38,407 nt of DNA from a virus: the IMG/VR virus record IMGVR_UViG_3300047546_000407, positions 1 through 38,407 of that record; one strand, written 5' to 3'. Positions 15,357 to 23,348 of this stretch are shown one piece after another. The position numbers were made by a program, and so were the translations under genes. The notes below the pieces were generated by a model. That model did no database searches. It saw nothing but the letters and a program-made list of their open reading frames with translations, and was not told the origin of the DNA. The stretch's first letter is position 1. Each line of letters opens with the position of its first letter.

Positions 15357-15604
15357 CGCCACGCCCTAAGGCTTTTGTTAATACGGGAGTTCGGGTCGTT
15401 CGCCGTCTTCGCCGAAGTAAGCTTCTTCTTCATCCCTTTCATCCGGGCGCAGAAACTGTCTCTCCGGGGACCACCTTCCGGCTGCGGGGCTTTCAATCCC
15501 GGTTTCCCCGGATTCGCCCGATTGTAAGAAGCACGGCCCTTTGCGTTCAGACCACCCTTGGGGTTTTTGCCTTCTTTGCGTTGCCATGCAGGACTCTTAG
15601 CCAT
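15347..15604 (-). CDS. Conserved small phage protein (DUF6321-like)
   Basis: From ATG 15604 the 85 residues read AKSPAWQRKEGKNPKGGLNA with KGRASYNRANPGKPG, and end SFCARMKGMKKKLTSAKTAN, DPNSRINKSLRAW. I recall this as a highly conserved phage family (DUF6321) of unknown function. It is basic, with a Gly/Pro-rich front and a charged end. TTG at 15610 is in frame but weaker. The start overlaps the glycosyltransferase stop, and the end overlaps the start of the endonuclease VII-like gene. Confidence 0.87.
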   Translation of the reverse strand: MAKSPAWQRKEGKNPKGGLNAKGRASYNRANPGKPGLKAPQPEGGPRRDSFCARMKGMKKKLTSAKTANDPNSRINKSLRAWRCS

Positions 15605-16361
15605 ATGCAATCCTCAACGGTTCTTCCTCTTCCCGCTTACGCGCAGCATCAATCATCGGGTAAAGGATGTCGTCACCAAATGCACCTTCAAACTCGTGCA
15701 TCCCCATGTGACCAAGCTTGATCGTGGGATCAATCCACACTTCAAACCCATGCGCGCGGGCGCGGTCGCAAAAAAGGTAATCCTCACCGATGTAGCCTTC
15801 CGGCGTGGATTGGAAGTCGAACAGCGAATGCAACGTTCGGTCCGCCGAAGCGTCGTAGTACTGCCATTCGGGATGGGCGTTGACCAACGTCTCGATGACT
15901 TGACGCTGGATCATCATGAACCCGGTGCCCATGCGCTTCGCGCGAACAAGGCCCATGCGGTCCATCAAGAGGTTGCCCTCTTCATCCTTGTCCAGATGAG
16001 AGTAATACGTCGCCTGCTTTTTCCTCGCGCATCCGACGCCGCCAACGATGTTCTTCTTTGGTTCGGAAGACCACGCAAGTAACCGAAGGATGTCGTTAGG
16101 ATCGAACGTCATGTCTGCGTCGATAAACAGCATCGTGTCGCATTCAGACGCAAGGAAGTCGTTGGCGAGAAGATTACGCGCGCGAGAAACAACCGAGCAC
16201 CCGGATATGGTGCCCAGTTCAAAGCCAATCCCGTGGCCGCCGCACATGCGGTCAAACTGAATAAGCGACCCCAGCATTTTGACCGGTACTTTGAAGTCGT
16301 ATGCCGGGATCGCTACAAACAGCTTCCGCCCTACCAGATTGTAGGACTGTTCGTTTTGCAC
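15597..16361 (-). CDS. Glycosyltransferase, GT-A fold (family 2-like)
   Basis: The 254 residues start with a beta strand (KLFVAIPAYDFKVPVKMLGS), carry a donor-binding region (GCSVVSRARNLLANDFLAS), and have a D-x-D motif in DTMLFIDADMTFDPND that would bind the metal and nucleotide sugar. Further on are GTGFMMIQR and GEDYLFCDRARAHGFEVWID, typical acceptor-side motifs of GT2-like enzymes. It should move a sugar from a nucleotide donor to an unknown acceptor in the cytoplasm. Placed between head genes, it may glycosylate a capsid or fibre protein, or modify DNA or host polysaccharide. Confidence 0.88.
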   Translation of the reverse strand: MQNEQSYNLVGRKLFVAIPAYDFKVPVKMLGSLIQFDRMCGGHGIGFELGTISGCSVVSRARNLLANDFLASECDTMLFIDADMTFDPNDILRLLAWSSEPKKNIVGGVGCARKKQATYYSHLDKDEEGNLLMDRMGLVRAKRMGTGFMMIQRQVIETLVNAHPEWQYYDASADRTLHSLFDFQSTPEGYIGEDYLFCDRARAHGFEVWIDPTIKLGHMGMHEFEGAFGDDILYPMIDAARKREEEEPLRIAYG

Positions 16362-16365
16362 GGGA

Positions 16366-16671
16366 TCACCCGTAAAAGACCATCACTGAACCGATGGTAG
16401 TCACGTCAACGTAGATGTTCGTAGTAAACAGAACACCTTCCCCCGGCAGGAGCATGTAGTTCGGGGACGAGGACGATGCAAGCGTGTTGATCGTAAACTT
16501 GGTCGTGCCGCTCGCACCGCCGTCCTTGAACACTACGGAACCAGCCCCGGCGGCGGGGACGATATAGATGGACTTGATGCGCGCCCGCCCAATCGTGTTA
16601 CCCGCCTGATCCAGAAGCTGGCCGTCGTCCGTCCGGGCCTGACTAGCTAGTACGTCAGTTTGCATGCCCAT
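16366..16671 (-). CDS. Small head-associated beta protein, 101 residues
   Basis: AAGGGG six bases before ATG 16671 decides the start over a second ATG six bases on. The sequence MGMQTDVLASQARTDDGQLL, then RIKSIYIVPAAGAGSVVFKD and a Gly/Ser-rich beta end is a type I recall as a small capsid-associated protein in uncultured aquatic phages. It has no hydrophobic helix. It lies 12 bases from the larger head protein gene upstream, so both are probably made together and in quantity. Confidence 0.8.
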   Translation of the reverse strand: MGMQTDVLASQARTDDGQLLDQAGNTIGRARIKSIYIVPAAGAGSVVFKDGGASGTTKFTINTLASSSSPNYMLLPGEGVLFTTNIYVDVTTIGSVMVFYG

Positions 16672-16683
16672 TTACGGCCCCTT

Positions 16684-17217
16684 TTAGCTGTTGGCGAACG
16701 GAGTCGCGACAGTGCCGGAACCGAGAATGACGCCTTCAACGTAGTACTTGTTGGCAGCAAGCACCGTGCAACGAATCCACGAACCCGCAGCACCACCGGT
16801 GGTCGTGCCGTTGAGGTTGATGTAGTCGTTCGCCGCAGCGGGGGCATAACCCGTCGTCGCGCCAGCCGCGTCAGTCGCAACCATCAGGATCGAACCAACG
16901 AACTTGTCCGTACCATCGGTAGCAATCGACACCGCCGTAGCAGCCGTCTCGATGAAGAACGTGTAGCTGGTGCCGACGTTGTTCTGCGTGTTGGGATCGG
17001 TGCCGGGGCCAGCCGAAACAGCACTCGCAGTGGTATTGATCGACGGCAGGGTGATGACGAGGGTCGCGTCGTTAGTGCGGATCAGCTTGCCCGCGTACGC
17101 AGCAACCGTCAGGGTAACCGTGTTCGTGCCGTTCGGCAGGTTGACGACGGTGTTCGGGCCTTGCGAGTAGAAACCGTTGAGCGACCGTACCGGGCCGTCA
17201 AGAGTGGTGATAGCCAT
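16684..17217 (-). CDS. Abundant head-surface (decoration) protein candidate
   Basis: The 177 residues form a Thr/Ala/Asn-rich, beta-type sequence (MAITTLDGPVRSLNGFYSQG, LPNGTNTVTLTVAAYAGKLI) that ends with AANKYYVEGVILGSGTVATP. The gene is the first after the capsid terminator and has its own structured leader of about 120 bases, so its level can be set apart from the capsid protein. GGAGAAGTAA precedes ATG. The composition and position suggest a capsid decoration or head-fibre protein, but this is inference. Confidence 0.8.
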   Translation of the reverse strand: MAITTLDGPVRSLNGFYSQGPNTVVNLPNGTNTVTLTVAAYAGKLIRTNDATLVITLPSINTTASAVSAGPGTDPNTQNNVGTSYTFFIETAATAVSIATDGTDKFVGSILMVATDAAGATTGYAPAAANDYINLNGTTTGGAAGSWIRCTVLAANKYYVEGVILGSGTVATPFANS

Positions 17218-17315
17218 TTACTTCTCCGTGTAGTAGCACATCCCCGTACCGTCCCTACTAGGTCTGCTGGGGGCAGTCGGTACAGGTGAAATCCCCAGTA
17301 ACTACATATTACAAC
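17218..17315 (-). promoter_or_regulatory. Structured leader of the head-surface protein gene
   Basis: This gene-free stretch separates the capsid terminator from the next late gene. It holds inverted arms GTACCG at 17246-17251 and CGGTAC at 17278-17283. Between them a smaller TGC...GCA stem with a G-rich loop is possible. On the minus strand this would be a 5' leader hairpin ending about 28 bases before the start codon. I see no convincing -35/-10 pair, so it is probably reached by read-through of the terminator. Confidence 0.5.
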
Positions 17316-17344
17316 AAAATAGGGGGCCGAAGCCCCCTATTTTT
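17316..17344 (-). terminator. Rho-independent terminator after the capsid gene
   Basis: On the minus strand the stem ATAGGGGGC closes on a TTCG loop with GCCCCCTAT, extended by A-T pairs, and is followed by TTTTGTTGT. It starts directly after the capsid stop codon. The flanking A and T runs would also make it work in the plus direction. It probably lets only part of the transcripts continue, so genes downstream are made at a lower or separately set level. Confidence 0.92.
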
Positions 17345-17346
17345 AC

Positions 17347-18261
17347 TTACGCACCGCTGGAACCGAACATGCCGAGCGGGTCCGACCAGCCGAACGAATA
17401 ACGCTCGCGGGCCTTGTAACGGACGTTGCCGGTGTCGAAATCCCCGTCCATAGAATTCTGCAGCGGGGTGCGGACGAAGTGCTTCATACCGTTCGGCACG
17501 TCAGTGCACAGGAACCAAGCGTTCGTGTCCGTCAGGAAGTGGTTCACGCGGAACCCTTCCGGAATCGAACCCATCGACTTGATCGCGTTCACGTCGTTGT
17601 TGTTGGTCGCCGTGCGCAGTTCCGTTTCCAGAAGACGCGTAGCAACGAACATCAGGTTCGGCGGAACGATCAGCTTGCGCGGCTTGGCGGCAATCAGCAG
17701 GCCACGTTCGTCGGTCCAGCCAGCGATCTGAATCACCGCCGCTTCAAGCGAGGTTTCGTTCAGGTCAGCTTGGGTCGAGAACGTGTTGCTGTTGGTGCCA
17801 CCCGAAACCAGCGGGTGAGCGGTCGAGAACAGGGGCACGCCGTCGCCACCGTAGTACGGAGCGCTGTTCGTGAAGCCGTTGTTCAGGATCGCAGCCGCTT
17901 TGACTTGCTTCGTGTACGCCATCGAGCGGGCCAGAGCCTTCGTGTAGCGCGAGGAGAGCGAGTCATACAGGTTATCTTCGACCGCCTCTTCGGTGATCGA
18001 GAAGCCCTGCGCGATGGTTTCGTGGTTGTAACGAGCGGTCCACGCTTCTTGCGCGTTATCGTACGCAATCGCGTTACCTTCGTTCTTCACCGGAGCAGCC
18101 GAGAAGCCCGAGAGCTTGGTCTCTTCTTCGAACGAACGCTCCGAAGATTCCGTCTCGTAAATCTCTTTGTGCTCTTCGCCGTAGCGGGCGTACTCCATGC
18201 CGAACAGCGCGTTCAGGCCGGGGAGCAGTTCTTTGAGTAGCTGGGCACGAGAAATTGCCAT
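17347..18261 (-). CDS. Major capsid protein (HK97 fold, Mu gpT-like)
   Basis: The 304-residue protein opens MAISRAQLLKELLPGLNALF and shows the conserved RYNHETIAQGFSITEEAVED, SLSSRYTKALARSMAYTKQV, PLFSTAHPLVSGG and GLLIAAKPRKLIVPPNLMFV segments. I know these from Mu major-head-subunit-like capsid proteins of many phages. The length is normal for a capsid protein without an N-terminal delta domain, so a separate scaffold is expected, and one is encoded upstream. A strong terminator directly after the gene agrees with very high expression. Confidence 0.93.
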   Translation of the reverse strand: MAISRAQLLKELLPGLNALFGMEYARYGEEHKEIYETESSERSFEEETKLSGFSAAPVKNEGNAIAYDNAQEAWTARYNHETIAQGFSITEEAVEDNLYDSLSSRYTKALARSMAYTKQVKAAAILNNGFTNSAPYYGGDGVPLFSTAHPLVSGGTNSNTFSTQADLNETSLEAAVIQIAGWTDERGLLIAAKPRKLIVPPNLMFVATRLLETELRTATNNNDVNAIKSMGSIPEGFRVNHFLTDTNAWFLCTDVPNGMKHFVRTPLQNSMDGDFDTGNVRYKARERYSFGWSDPLGMFGSSGA

Positions 18262-18276
18262 TTTTTATCCCCTTCC

Positions 18277-18870
18277 TTACGCGCCAGTCGCGCGCTGATA
18301 CTGGTGCATGCCGAAGTTCCACTTCACGATCACTTCGGTATACGAACCCAGCGAGTTACGAGTATCCGGAACCAGATCAACGATGCGCACCGGGAGGGTG
18401 TTGGTCGTCGCCGTGGTAGCCGAAATACCCACTTTCGAGTCACCAGTGATGGTCGAGCCGGTGTTATCAACCAGCGCGGCATTGAAGCCGACCGCCGCTT
18501 GGGTCACGCCGCTAATGGTCGTACCACTCGACACCACCGCAACCTTGAACAGCGCGTCGTAGTCATCGACCACATACGCTTGGATGTCCGAGGCAGTGAT
18601 CGCGCCGGGGTAGAACTGCTTGAACAGCTTCTGGTTGGTGTTCGGGTCCGTGTAAGTACAGCCCATGAAAACACCAACAGGGGTCATGGCCGAGTCCGCC
18701 GGATCACGGGTGATGTAACCAGCCGACAGCGCAACCGCGTCACCATAGAAAATGGCCGTGGTTTCGCCGCTGGCAATCGCCATCAGACGCGTGGAACCAG
18801 CATAGACCTGACCGCCGATCAGATTGACCGGTTTCAGCCCGTACGGGGCATCGACAACAGGGTATGCCAT
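18277..18870 (-). CDS. Head protein preceding the capsid gene, decoration candidate
   Basis: The 197 residues begin MAYPVVDAPYGLKPVNLIGG with QVYAGSTRLMAIASG, then a beta-rich, Gly/Thr/Val-rich body. I recall the same order, this protein next to the capsid gene, in other environmental phages. It has no enzyme motif and no membrane segment. It is 15 bases upstream of the capsid start and probably shares its message, as expected for a decoration or cement protein made in equal amount. Confidence 0.83.
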   Translation of the reverse strand: MAYPVVDAPYGLKPVNLIGGQVYAGSTRLMAIASGETTAIFYGDAVALSAGYITRDPADSAMTPVGVFMGCTYTDPNTNQKLFKQFYPGAITASDIQAYVVDDYDALFKVAVVSSGTTISGVTQAAVGFNAALVDNTGSTITGDSKVGISATTATTNTLPVRIVDLVPDTRNSLGSYTEVIVKWNFGMHQYQRATGA

Positions 18871-18886
18871 GAAAAACTCCTAAAAG

Positions 18887-19336
18887 TTATTTGCCCTTAC
18901 CAAACGACACCGAAGATTTACGCTCGTTGAAGAGCGGCATCCGAGGATCGTTGGTCTTCATCAACGTGTTGTCCACGGCATCCATTTGAGATTTAGCCTG
19001 CTGGTCGTACCACTCGTTACGCTGATCGACCATCTCTTGCGGAGCCTTGCACAGCACCAACCCGCCCACTTCAACGTTATCCTTGAAGCGGCTTTGCGGG
19101 TCACTAAAGATTTGCATCTCGGGATGATCTTCGGCCTTCACAGGCACCCAACCTTCCCTGAACTTTGCGGAAGTATTCGTGGGATCAAACTGCCCCATGA
19201 TACTTGTCCGAATCCACCGGAACACATAGCCCTTCTCCGGATTCGGAGTGGGGAGCAATTCCGGACGTGCCCAGTGTTGCTTGCGCTGCGTAGTTTCACG
19301 ACCTTCCAACTCACGAGCGAGACGATTTTCAGCCAT
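18887..19336 (-). CDS. Conserved head-cluster protein, 149 residues
   Basis: A soluble, charged protein: RLARELEGRETTQRKQHWAR, KGYVFRWIRTSIMGQFDPTN, then a C-terminus with KTNDPRMPLFNERKSSVSFG. Its start overlaps the scaffold candidate's end by eight bases. As I recall, it is conserved in related phages between scaffold and head genes. Function is unknown; a minor head or assembly protein is plausible. No motif supports a more exact call. Confidence 0.82.
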   Translation of the reverse strand: MAENRLARELEGRETTQRKQHWARPELLPTPNPEKGYVFRWIRTSIMGQFDPTNTSAKFREGWVPVKAEDHPEMQIFSDPQSRFKDNVEVGGLVLCKAPQEMVDQRNEWYDQQAKSQMDAVDNTLMKTNDPRMPLFNERKSSVSFGKGK

Positions 19337-20300
19337 TGTAATTCTCCAGTTTCATCAATTCTTTCGCATACGCTTCCGGGGTCAGACCAAACTTCTTAGC
19401 CAACGCCAACTGCGTTTGCGTCAGTCGCACTTTTTTCGGCGCGGTGCTACGCGATGCCGGAGCAACTACAGTTGCTGATCTGCGAGGTTGAGCTTTCGGC
19501 TCTTCCTTCGTTTGAAGGGCTTCTTCCTCTTCAGCGTCTTCAAACGCCTCGGGGAATCGCTTCTTCATGGTTTCATCTACTCGGCGGTAATACTCGTCAC
19601 TACGAGGATCAACACCCGACCGGACAAGCTTTTCATGCAGACCGAGAGCGAGGGCTGTCATCTCCTCATCCGCACCAAACCAAGTGTTCCGTTGCCGCCA
19701 AGCTTCCGCTTTTTGGTCAACCACCGGAGTGGGCGCTCGCATCTGTTGGTGAGTTTCTACCTCTTTTTCTTCTTCCTGTAAAGAGGGTTTGAAACGTTGA
19801 TACTCTTTTGCTTTCAGCTTGGCATCCGTCAGGGCCTCCTGCGCTTCCGCAATCTGCTCGGAATCACCCGCCTCGTACGCCTGCCGCAGCTTTTCTTTGG
19901 CCGATGCAATCTCAACCTGCACCGACTTGGTTACTTCTTCTACGAAGAGTTTCTCACCAGAAGTAAGTTTTTGCTTAAGTTGACGATTTTCCGCAACGAT
20001 AGCTTCAGCGTAACGCAACGCTTCTTCGCGTTCGCGCGCAGCCCGCTCCTTCTCCCGGCGCTCGTCGTGCCACACCTTCTTCATCTGTGACAGACGCTTT
20101 TTTACCTTGTCGGAGTATTCGTCGAGGTCGTCTTCTTCCAACTCCTTAACGATTTCCTTCGGCAGCGGCTCGCGGCCCCGATCCTGCGGGGGCGTGTCGT
20201 CAACAATCTCTACCTCCACATCAGCGGTAACTTCACCGCCTTTGGCTTTCTCTTCAACTTGTTCCTGCTCGTCAGGAAACTTGAACGCGTCATTAGGCAT
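19329..20300 (-). CDS. Scaffolding protein candidate, coiled coil
   Basis: The 323 residues are highly charged and helical. An acidic N-terminus (VEVEIVDDTPPQDRGREPLP) leads into a coiled coil at about residues 45-165 (RREKERAAREREEALRYAEA, LRQAYEAGDSEQIAEAQEAL). A second helical part and a basic, Pro/Ala/Arg-rich linker follow before a C-terminal helix (RLTQTQLALAKKFGLTPEAY). Scaffold proteins of HK97-fold phages have this shape, with a basic C-terminal region binding the capsid. The place between portal and capsid genes supports it. No protease motif is visible. Confidence 0.82.
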   Translation of the reverse strand: MPNDAFKFPDEQEQVEEKAKGGEVTADVEVEIVDDTPPQDRGREPLPKEIVKELEEDDLDEYSDKVKKRLSQMKKVWHDERREKERAAREREEALRYAEAIVAENRQLKQKLTSGEKLFVEEVTKSVQVEIASAKEKLRQAYEAGDSEQIAEAQEALTDAKLKAKEYQRFKPSLQEEEKEVETHQQMRAPTPVVDQKAEAWRQRNTWFGADEEMTALALGLHEKLVRSGVDPRSDEYYRRVDETMKKRFPEAFEDAEEEEALQTKEEPKAQPRRSATVVAPASRSTAPKKVRLTQTQLALAKKFGLTPEAYAKELMKLENYNG

Positions 20301-20670
20301 GGCTAAATCCTCTCGGGTCTTCGACCACCGCTTCTACGGTGTCATCGTTGATGATGCGAAACTCACGGTCGTGAATACGCACGCGGGTACCTGCGTAGGG
20401 GCGAGTCAATACAAAATCGCCCTCTTTGCACCACGGCCCGGTCGGAAAACGCGTCGTGTCCGAGTACGCCATGTCGCCCATCTTCACCACGAAGAGTATG
20501 TGAGTAGTAAGTTCCTCACGATCCAACGTAGCTTCCGCCTTGAGGATGCCACCTTCGTACTTTGCTTCGATCTCCGGAACCATACACAGCAGCTTATAGC
20601 CCTTCGGCTGCGGAAGTTGCTTGGCCTTTTGTGCGGCTTCAGCAGTTGCTTCCTTGTCTACACTACTCAT
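20293..20670 (-). CDS. GroES-like co-chaperonin
   Basis: From ATG 20670 the 125 residues show the GroES barrel pattern: GYKLLCMVPEIEAKYEGGIL for the first strands and loop, a short variable mobile-loop region, then VKMGDMAY, GPWCKEGDFVLTRPYAGTRV and REFRIINDDTVEAVVEDP near the end. It would cap host GroEL, as T4 gp31 does, to fold the capsid protein encoded downstream. An open frame reaches 43 codons further back but runs through the upstream gene. The overlap with that gene is eight bases. I see no GroEL gene. Confidence 0.88.
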   Translation of the reverse strand: MSSVDKEATAEAAQKAKQLPQPKGYKLLCMVPEIEAKYEGGILKAEATLDREELTTHILFVVKMGDMAYSDTTRFPTGPWCKEGDFVLTRPYAGTRVRIHDREFRIINDDTVEAVVEDPRGFSHA

Positions 20671-20854
20671 CTGCGTCTTCCTTAGAACGTTTTGCGAGGT
20701 CTTCGATGATTTCCCCTGCGAGGTTAAGACCCCGAAGTTGCCCGCAGAGGAATTTGTATTCAGCGTGGTCAGCACACCGCCCGTAGGCGAGGTTATCAAC
20801 CAACGTTTTGCGCTCGTCAGCTAACTTAAGCTGGAGCAGTTCAAAGATGTCCAC
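20663..20854 (-). CDS. Small helical protein, 63 residues
   Basis: The frame reads MDIFELLQLKLADERKTLVD, NLAYGRCADHAEYKFLCGQL and RGLNLAGEIIEDLAKRSKED. It is mostly helical and acidic, and I recall the same pattern as a small conserved gene following the portal in environmental phages. It overlaps the co-chaperonin start by eight bases and lies six bases after the portal stop. Function unknown. Confidence 0.8.
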   Translation of the reverse strand: MDIFELLQLKLADERKTLVDNLAYGRCADHAEYKFLCGQLRGLNLAGEIIEDLAKRSKEDADE

Positions 20855-20860
20855 AGGGGA

Positions 20861-23338
20861 TTACTCTCCTTTCTTAGGTTGGTTTTGCGCTGCACGCTCA
20901 CGCGCGATATCAAGCCCTATACGCACGCCTTCACGTTCGTTTTCCGACTGCAGACGCTCGCGCGCTTCGGCTGCTTTCGCCCCGACCTTAGTGCCCTCGA
21001 TCTCGGCTTTGAGGTTGATTTCACGTTCCTTCAGTGCGATCTCATCCGCCTTAGCTGCCGCATCAAGTTTGTCTTTAGCTGCCTTGCGCTGAACTTCCGC
21101 TTCCTTGATCTGCAGTTCTTTCTGCTGCATCTGGATAAGCGGGTCCTGTGCTTGCTGTTGCGCTTGCTGGGCTTGGGCTTCAGCTTGATCTTTCTGCAGG
21201 AGCTTGCCTGCGGCCTGCGCGGCGAGTTGCGACAACTGCACTTCAAACTCCGGCGGCAGCGGCGCATCGTCGTCTTTTTCAGGCATTGGTGGCAGTGCGG
21301 CACCCAACTGCTTCTCGATCTCACGACGATATTGCATCGCAACGTGTTCCATCACATGCGCCATCGCTGCAGCTTGAATCGGCTGCGCCTGCGGACTCTG
21401 CCCCACCATCGCTGCGATCTTCGGGTCACGGATAGCCGACAGGTGCACCGCGAGGTGGGCCTCGTGGTCCTGATACATGAACGCCTTCACGGGCTTACCC
21501 ATGAGGATGTGCATGTTCTCGGTGACCGGATCGACCGGCTTCATGTCCTCGGGCGAGGGAACGATCTTGGCTGCGTTCTTCACCCCCAGCGTATCAATCA
21601 TCTGCCGGTGCAGATACGGCAAGTCGTATATCTGCGGGGCGTCCTTGGCAAGCTGCATCACGGCCTGATACTGCGCAAGCCGCTGGCTCATCGTGCTGGC
21701 GTTGGGGTCTGCTACCGGCAGGACGTTAGCGTTGTCGTAGTCGGCCTTTTTTGCTTTGCGCGTGCCTTCTTCCGGCTCGTAGCTATATTCTTCCGGGGTG
21801 TTGTCGCGGATGATGTCGCGCAGCAGGCGGAACTCCTGCTTCATCGAATAGTAGATGCGAGCCTGCACCGCACTCATCACCTTGAGCATCCGCTCCAGAA
21901 CCGCCAGCGTGGTGCCCACCGGAGCCTGCGCCGAGGTGTCGCTGATCTTAAGCTCTGCCACTGCGGCAAACCGCCGACCGTCCTCGACAATCTTGTCCAT
22001 CAACTGCACAAGCGTCTGGCTCGGCTCTTTGTAAGGCAGCGGCATGATGTTGTCACGCACCGAACCGCTGGGCACATCCACATCCCTGAATTCCCCGGGC
22101 GCAATCGGCGTGTCGTCGCCCTTGACCCGAAGCCCGCGTGTTTTAAGCCCACCGGGGAGGTTAGAGAGCGTGCCCGCATCAACAAGCTGCCGCATGAGCG
22201 AAGTGCCCGCCCGCGCGTGCCCACCGATGAGGTGAATCAGGCCGAAGTAGTAGAAACCAAAACCGGGGATGTAGCCGTAGTGGACGATGTGCTGGCGCTT
22301 CTGGTAGGTCTCGTCTTCCGGGGTCCAGTTACGACGGATCGCAAGGATAGTGCGCGTGCCCTTGTCGATGGTGATGATGTAAGGAACCGCAACACCTTCT
22401 TCCGCCCGGTCCTTCGCAAACTCATCGGCGTAGCCATACTCCGACAGGTCGCACTCAACCTGCATTTCCAGCAGCAGGTAACGGTTGTCCACCGTAGCCG
22501 ACAGCCCGGTTTCTTTCGCCTTCTGCTTCTCAACGTCGTCCATGACGTTGATCGGCTCACCAAGCTCGATGTCGCGATAGAACCCGGACACCTGCAGCCG
22601 CCGCAGTTCGTTCTTGGTCTTACGCATCTTGTGCGTAACCCGCTCGGCGGTCTCGATGTTCGCAGCACCATACGGCACCACGATATCTTCCGCCGGGATG
22701 AACATCGCCACCTGACGGTTAAGCGCCGGGTCAAAGTAGACCTTCTTGAACGCGTTACCCGACAAGCACAGGCTAATCAGCATGCGCTCATGCTCCGGGC
22801 GATACTCCTTCATCACCTCGGTAAGCTGGTAGTTCATATCAGCAGCCACGCGCAGCGAAGCCGCCTTCTTCTCCGGGGTCTCCTTGCCGATGATCTCGCC
22901 CTTGACCGGCCCCATCGCGGGGAACGTCTCCATGATCGTCTCGGCTTGGAACTTGACCGCGCTCTCCATCAGCAGGGGGTGGAACACACCACACGCTCCC
23001 TGCCACGGCTCGGTACGCTCTTCGTAGTCAAGACCTAAGAACTTCAAGCCATCGGTATAAGTTCTCAGCCAGTCCTTGCGGCTGGTCAGGTCCGATTCAT
23101 AGTCGCCTATAAGGTCACCAGCAAGCGACTGCAACGTCTGCTCGTCAACTTCATCTGCGATGTTGGCTTCAAACTTCTCGTCCTCGGTATCTTCTTCCGG
23201 CGTGAGACTGATCTCCAACCCGTCCATACCGATAGTCACGGCATCCGGGTTCTCGATCTCAATCTCGATCTCCGGTTCTTGAACCGCGAGTGCTTCTATC
23301 CCTTGCGGGGCTTCGTACAGTGCTTTGTCGATTGCCAT
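20861..23338 (-). CDS. Portal protein (P22-type size)
   Basis: The 825-residue protein forms the dodecameric ring at the capsid vertex through which DNA is packaged and ejected. Typical segments include WLRTYTDGLKFLGLDYEERT, PWQGACGVFHPLLMESAVKF, AETIMETFPAMGPVKGEI and HYGYIPGFGFYYFGLIHLIG. The C-terminal ~180 residues are Gln/Ala/Lys-rich and coiled (KLLQKDQAEAQAQQAQQQAQ), like the barrel helices of long podovirus portals. The N-terminus is acidic. It follows the large terminase by ten bases. A 719-codon frame on the opposite strand is a shadow. Confidence 0.94.
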   Translation of the reverse strand: MAIDKALYEAPQGIEALAVQEPEIEIEIENPDAVTIGMDGLEISLTPEEDTEDEKFEANIADEVDEQTLQSLAGDLIGDYESDLTSRKDWLRTYTDGLKFLGLDYEERTEPWQGACGVFHPLLMESAVKFQAETIMETFPAMGPVKGEIIGKETPEKKAASLRVAADMNYQLTEVMKEYRPEHERMLISLCLSGNAFKKVYFDPALNRQVAMFIPAEDIVVPYGAANIETAERVTHKMRKTKNELRRLQVSGFYRDIELGEPINVMDDVEKQKAKETGLSATVDNRYLLLEMQVECDLSEYGYADEFAKDRAEEGVAVPYIITIDKGTRTILAIRRNWTPEDETYQKRQHIVHYGYIPGFGFYYFGLIHLIGGHARAGTSLMRQLVDAGTLSNLPGGLKTRGLRVKGDDTPIAPGEFRDVDVPSGSVRDNIMPLPYKEPSQTLVQLMDKIVEDGRRFAAVAELKISDTSAQAPVGTTLAVLERMLKVMSAVQARIYYSMKQEFRLLRDIIRDNTPEEYSYEPEEGTRKAKKADYDNANVLPVADPNASTMSQRLAQYQAVMQLAKDAPQIYDLPYLHRQMIDTLGVKNAAKIVPSPEDMKPVDPVTENMHILMGKPVKAFMYQDHEAHLAVHLSAIRDPKIAAMVGQSPQAQPIQAAAMAHVMEHVAMQYRREIEKQLGAALPPMPEKDDDAPLPPEFEVQLSQLAAQAAGKLLQKDQAEAQAQQAQQQAQDPLIQMQQKELQIKEAEVQRKAAKDKLDAAAKADEIALKEREINLKAEIEGTKVGAKAAEARERLQSENEREGVRIGLDIARERAAQNQPKKGE

Positions 23339-23348
23339 TTACACCACC

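Noticed and set aside
20671-20799. 43-codon N-terminal extension of the GroES-like protein
   Set aside because: It overlaps most of a conserved 63-residue gene in another frame and adds low-complexity sequence; ATG 20670 gives normal GroES length.
20879-23038. 719-codon open frame on the plus strand
   Set aside because: It lies exactly opposite the portal gene, has no family features, and is explained by the codon bias of the portal frame.
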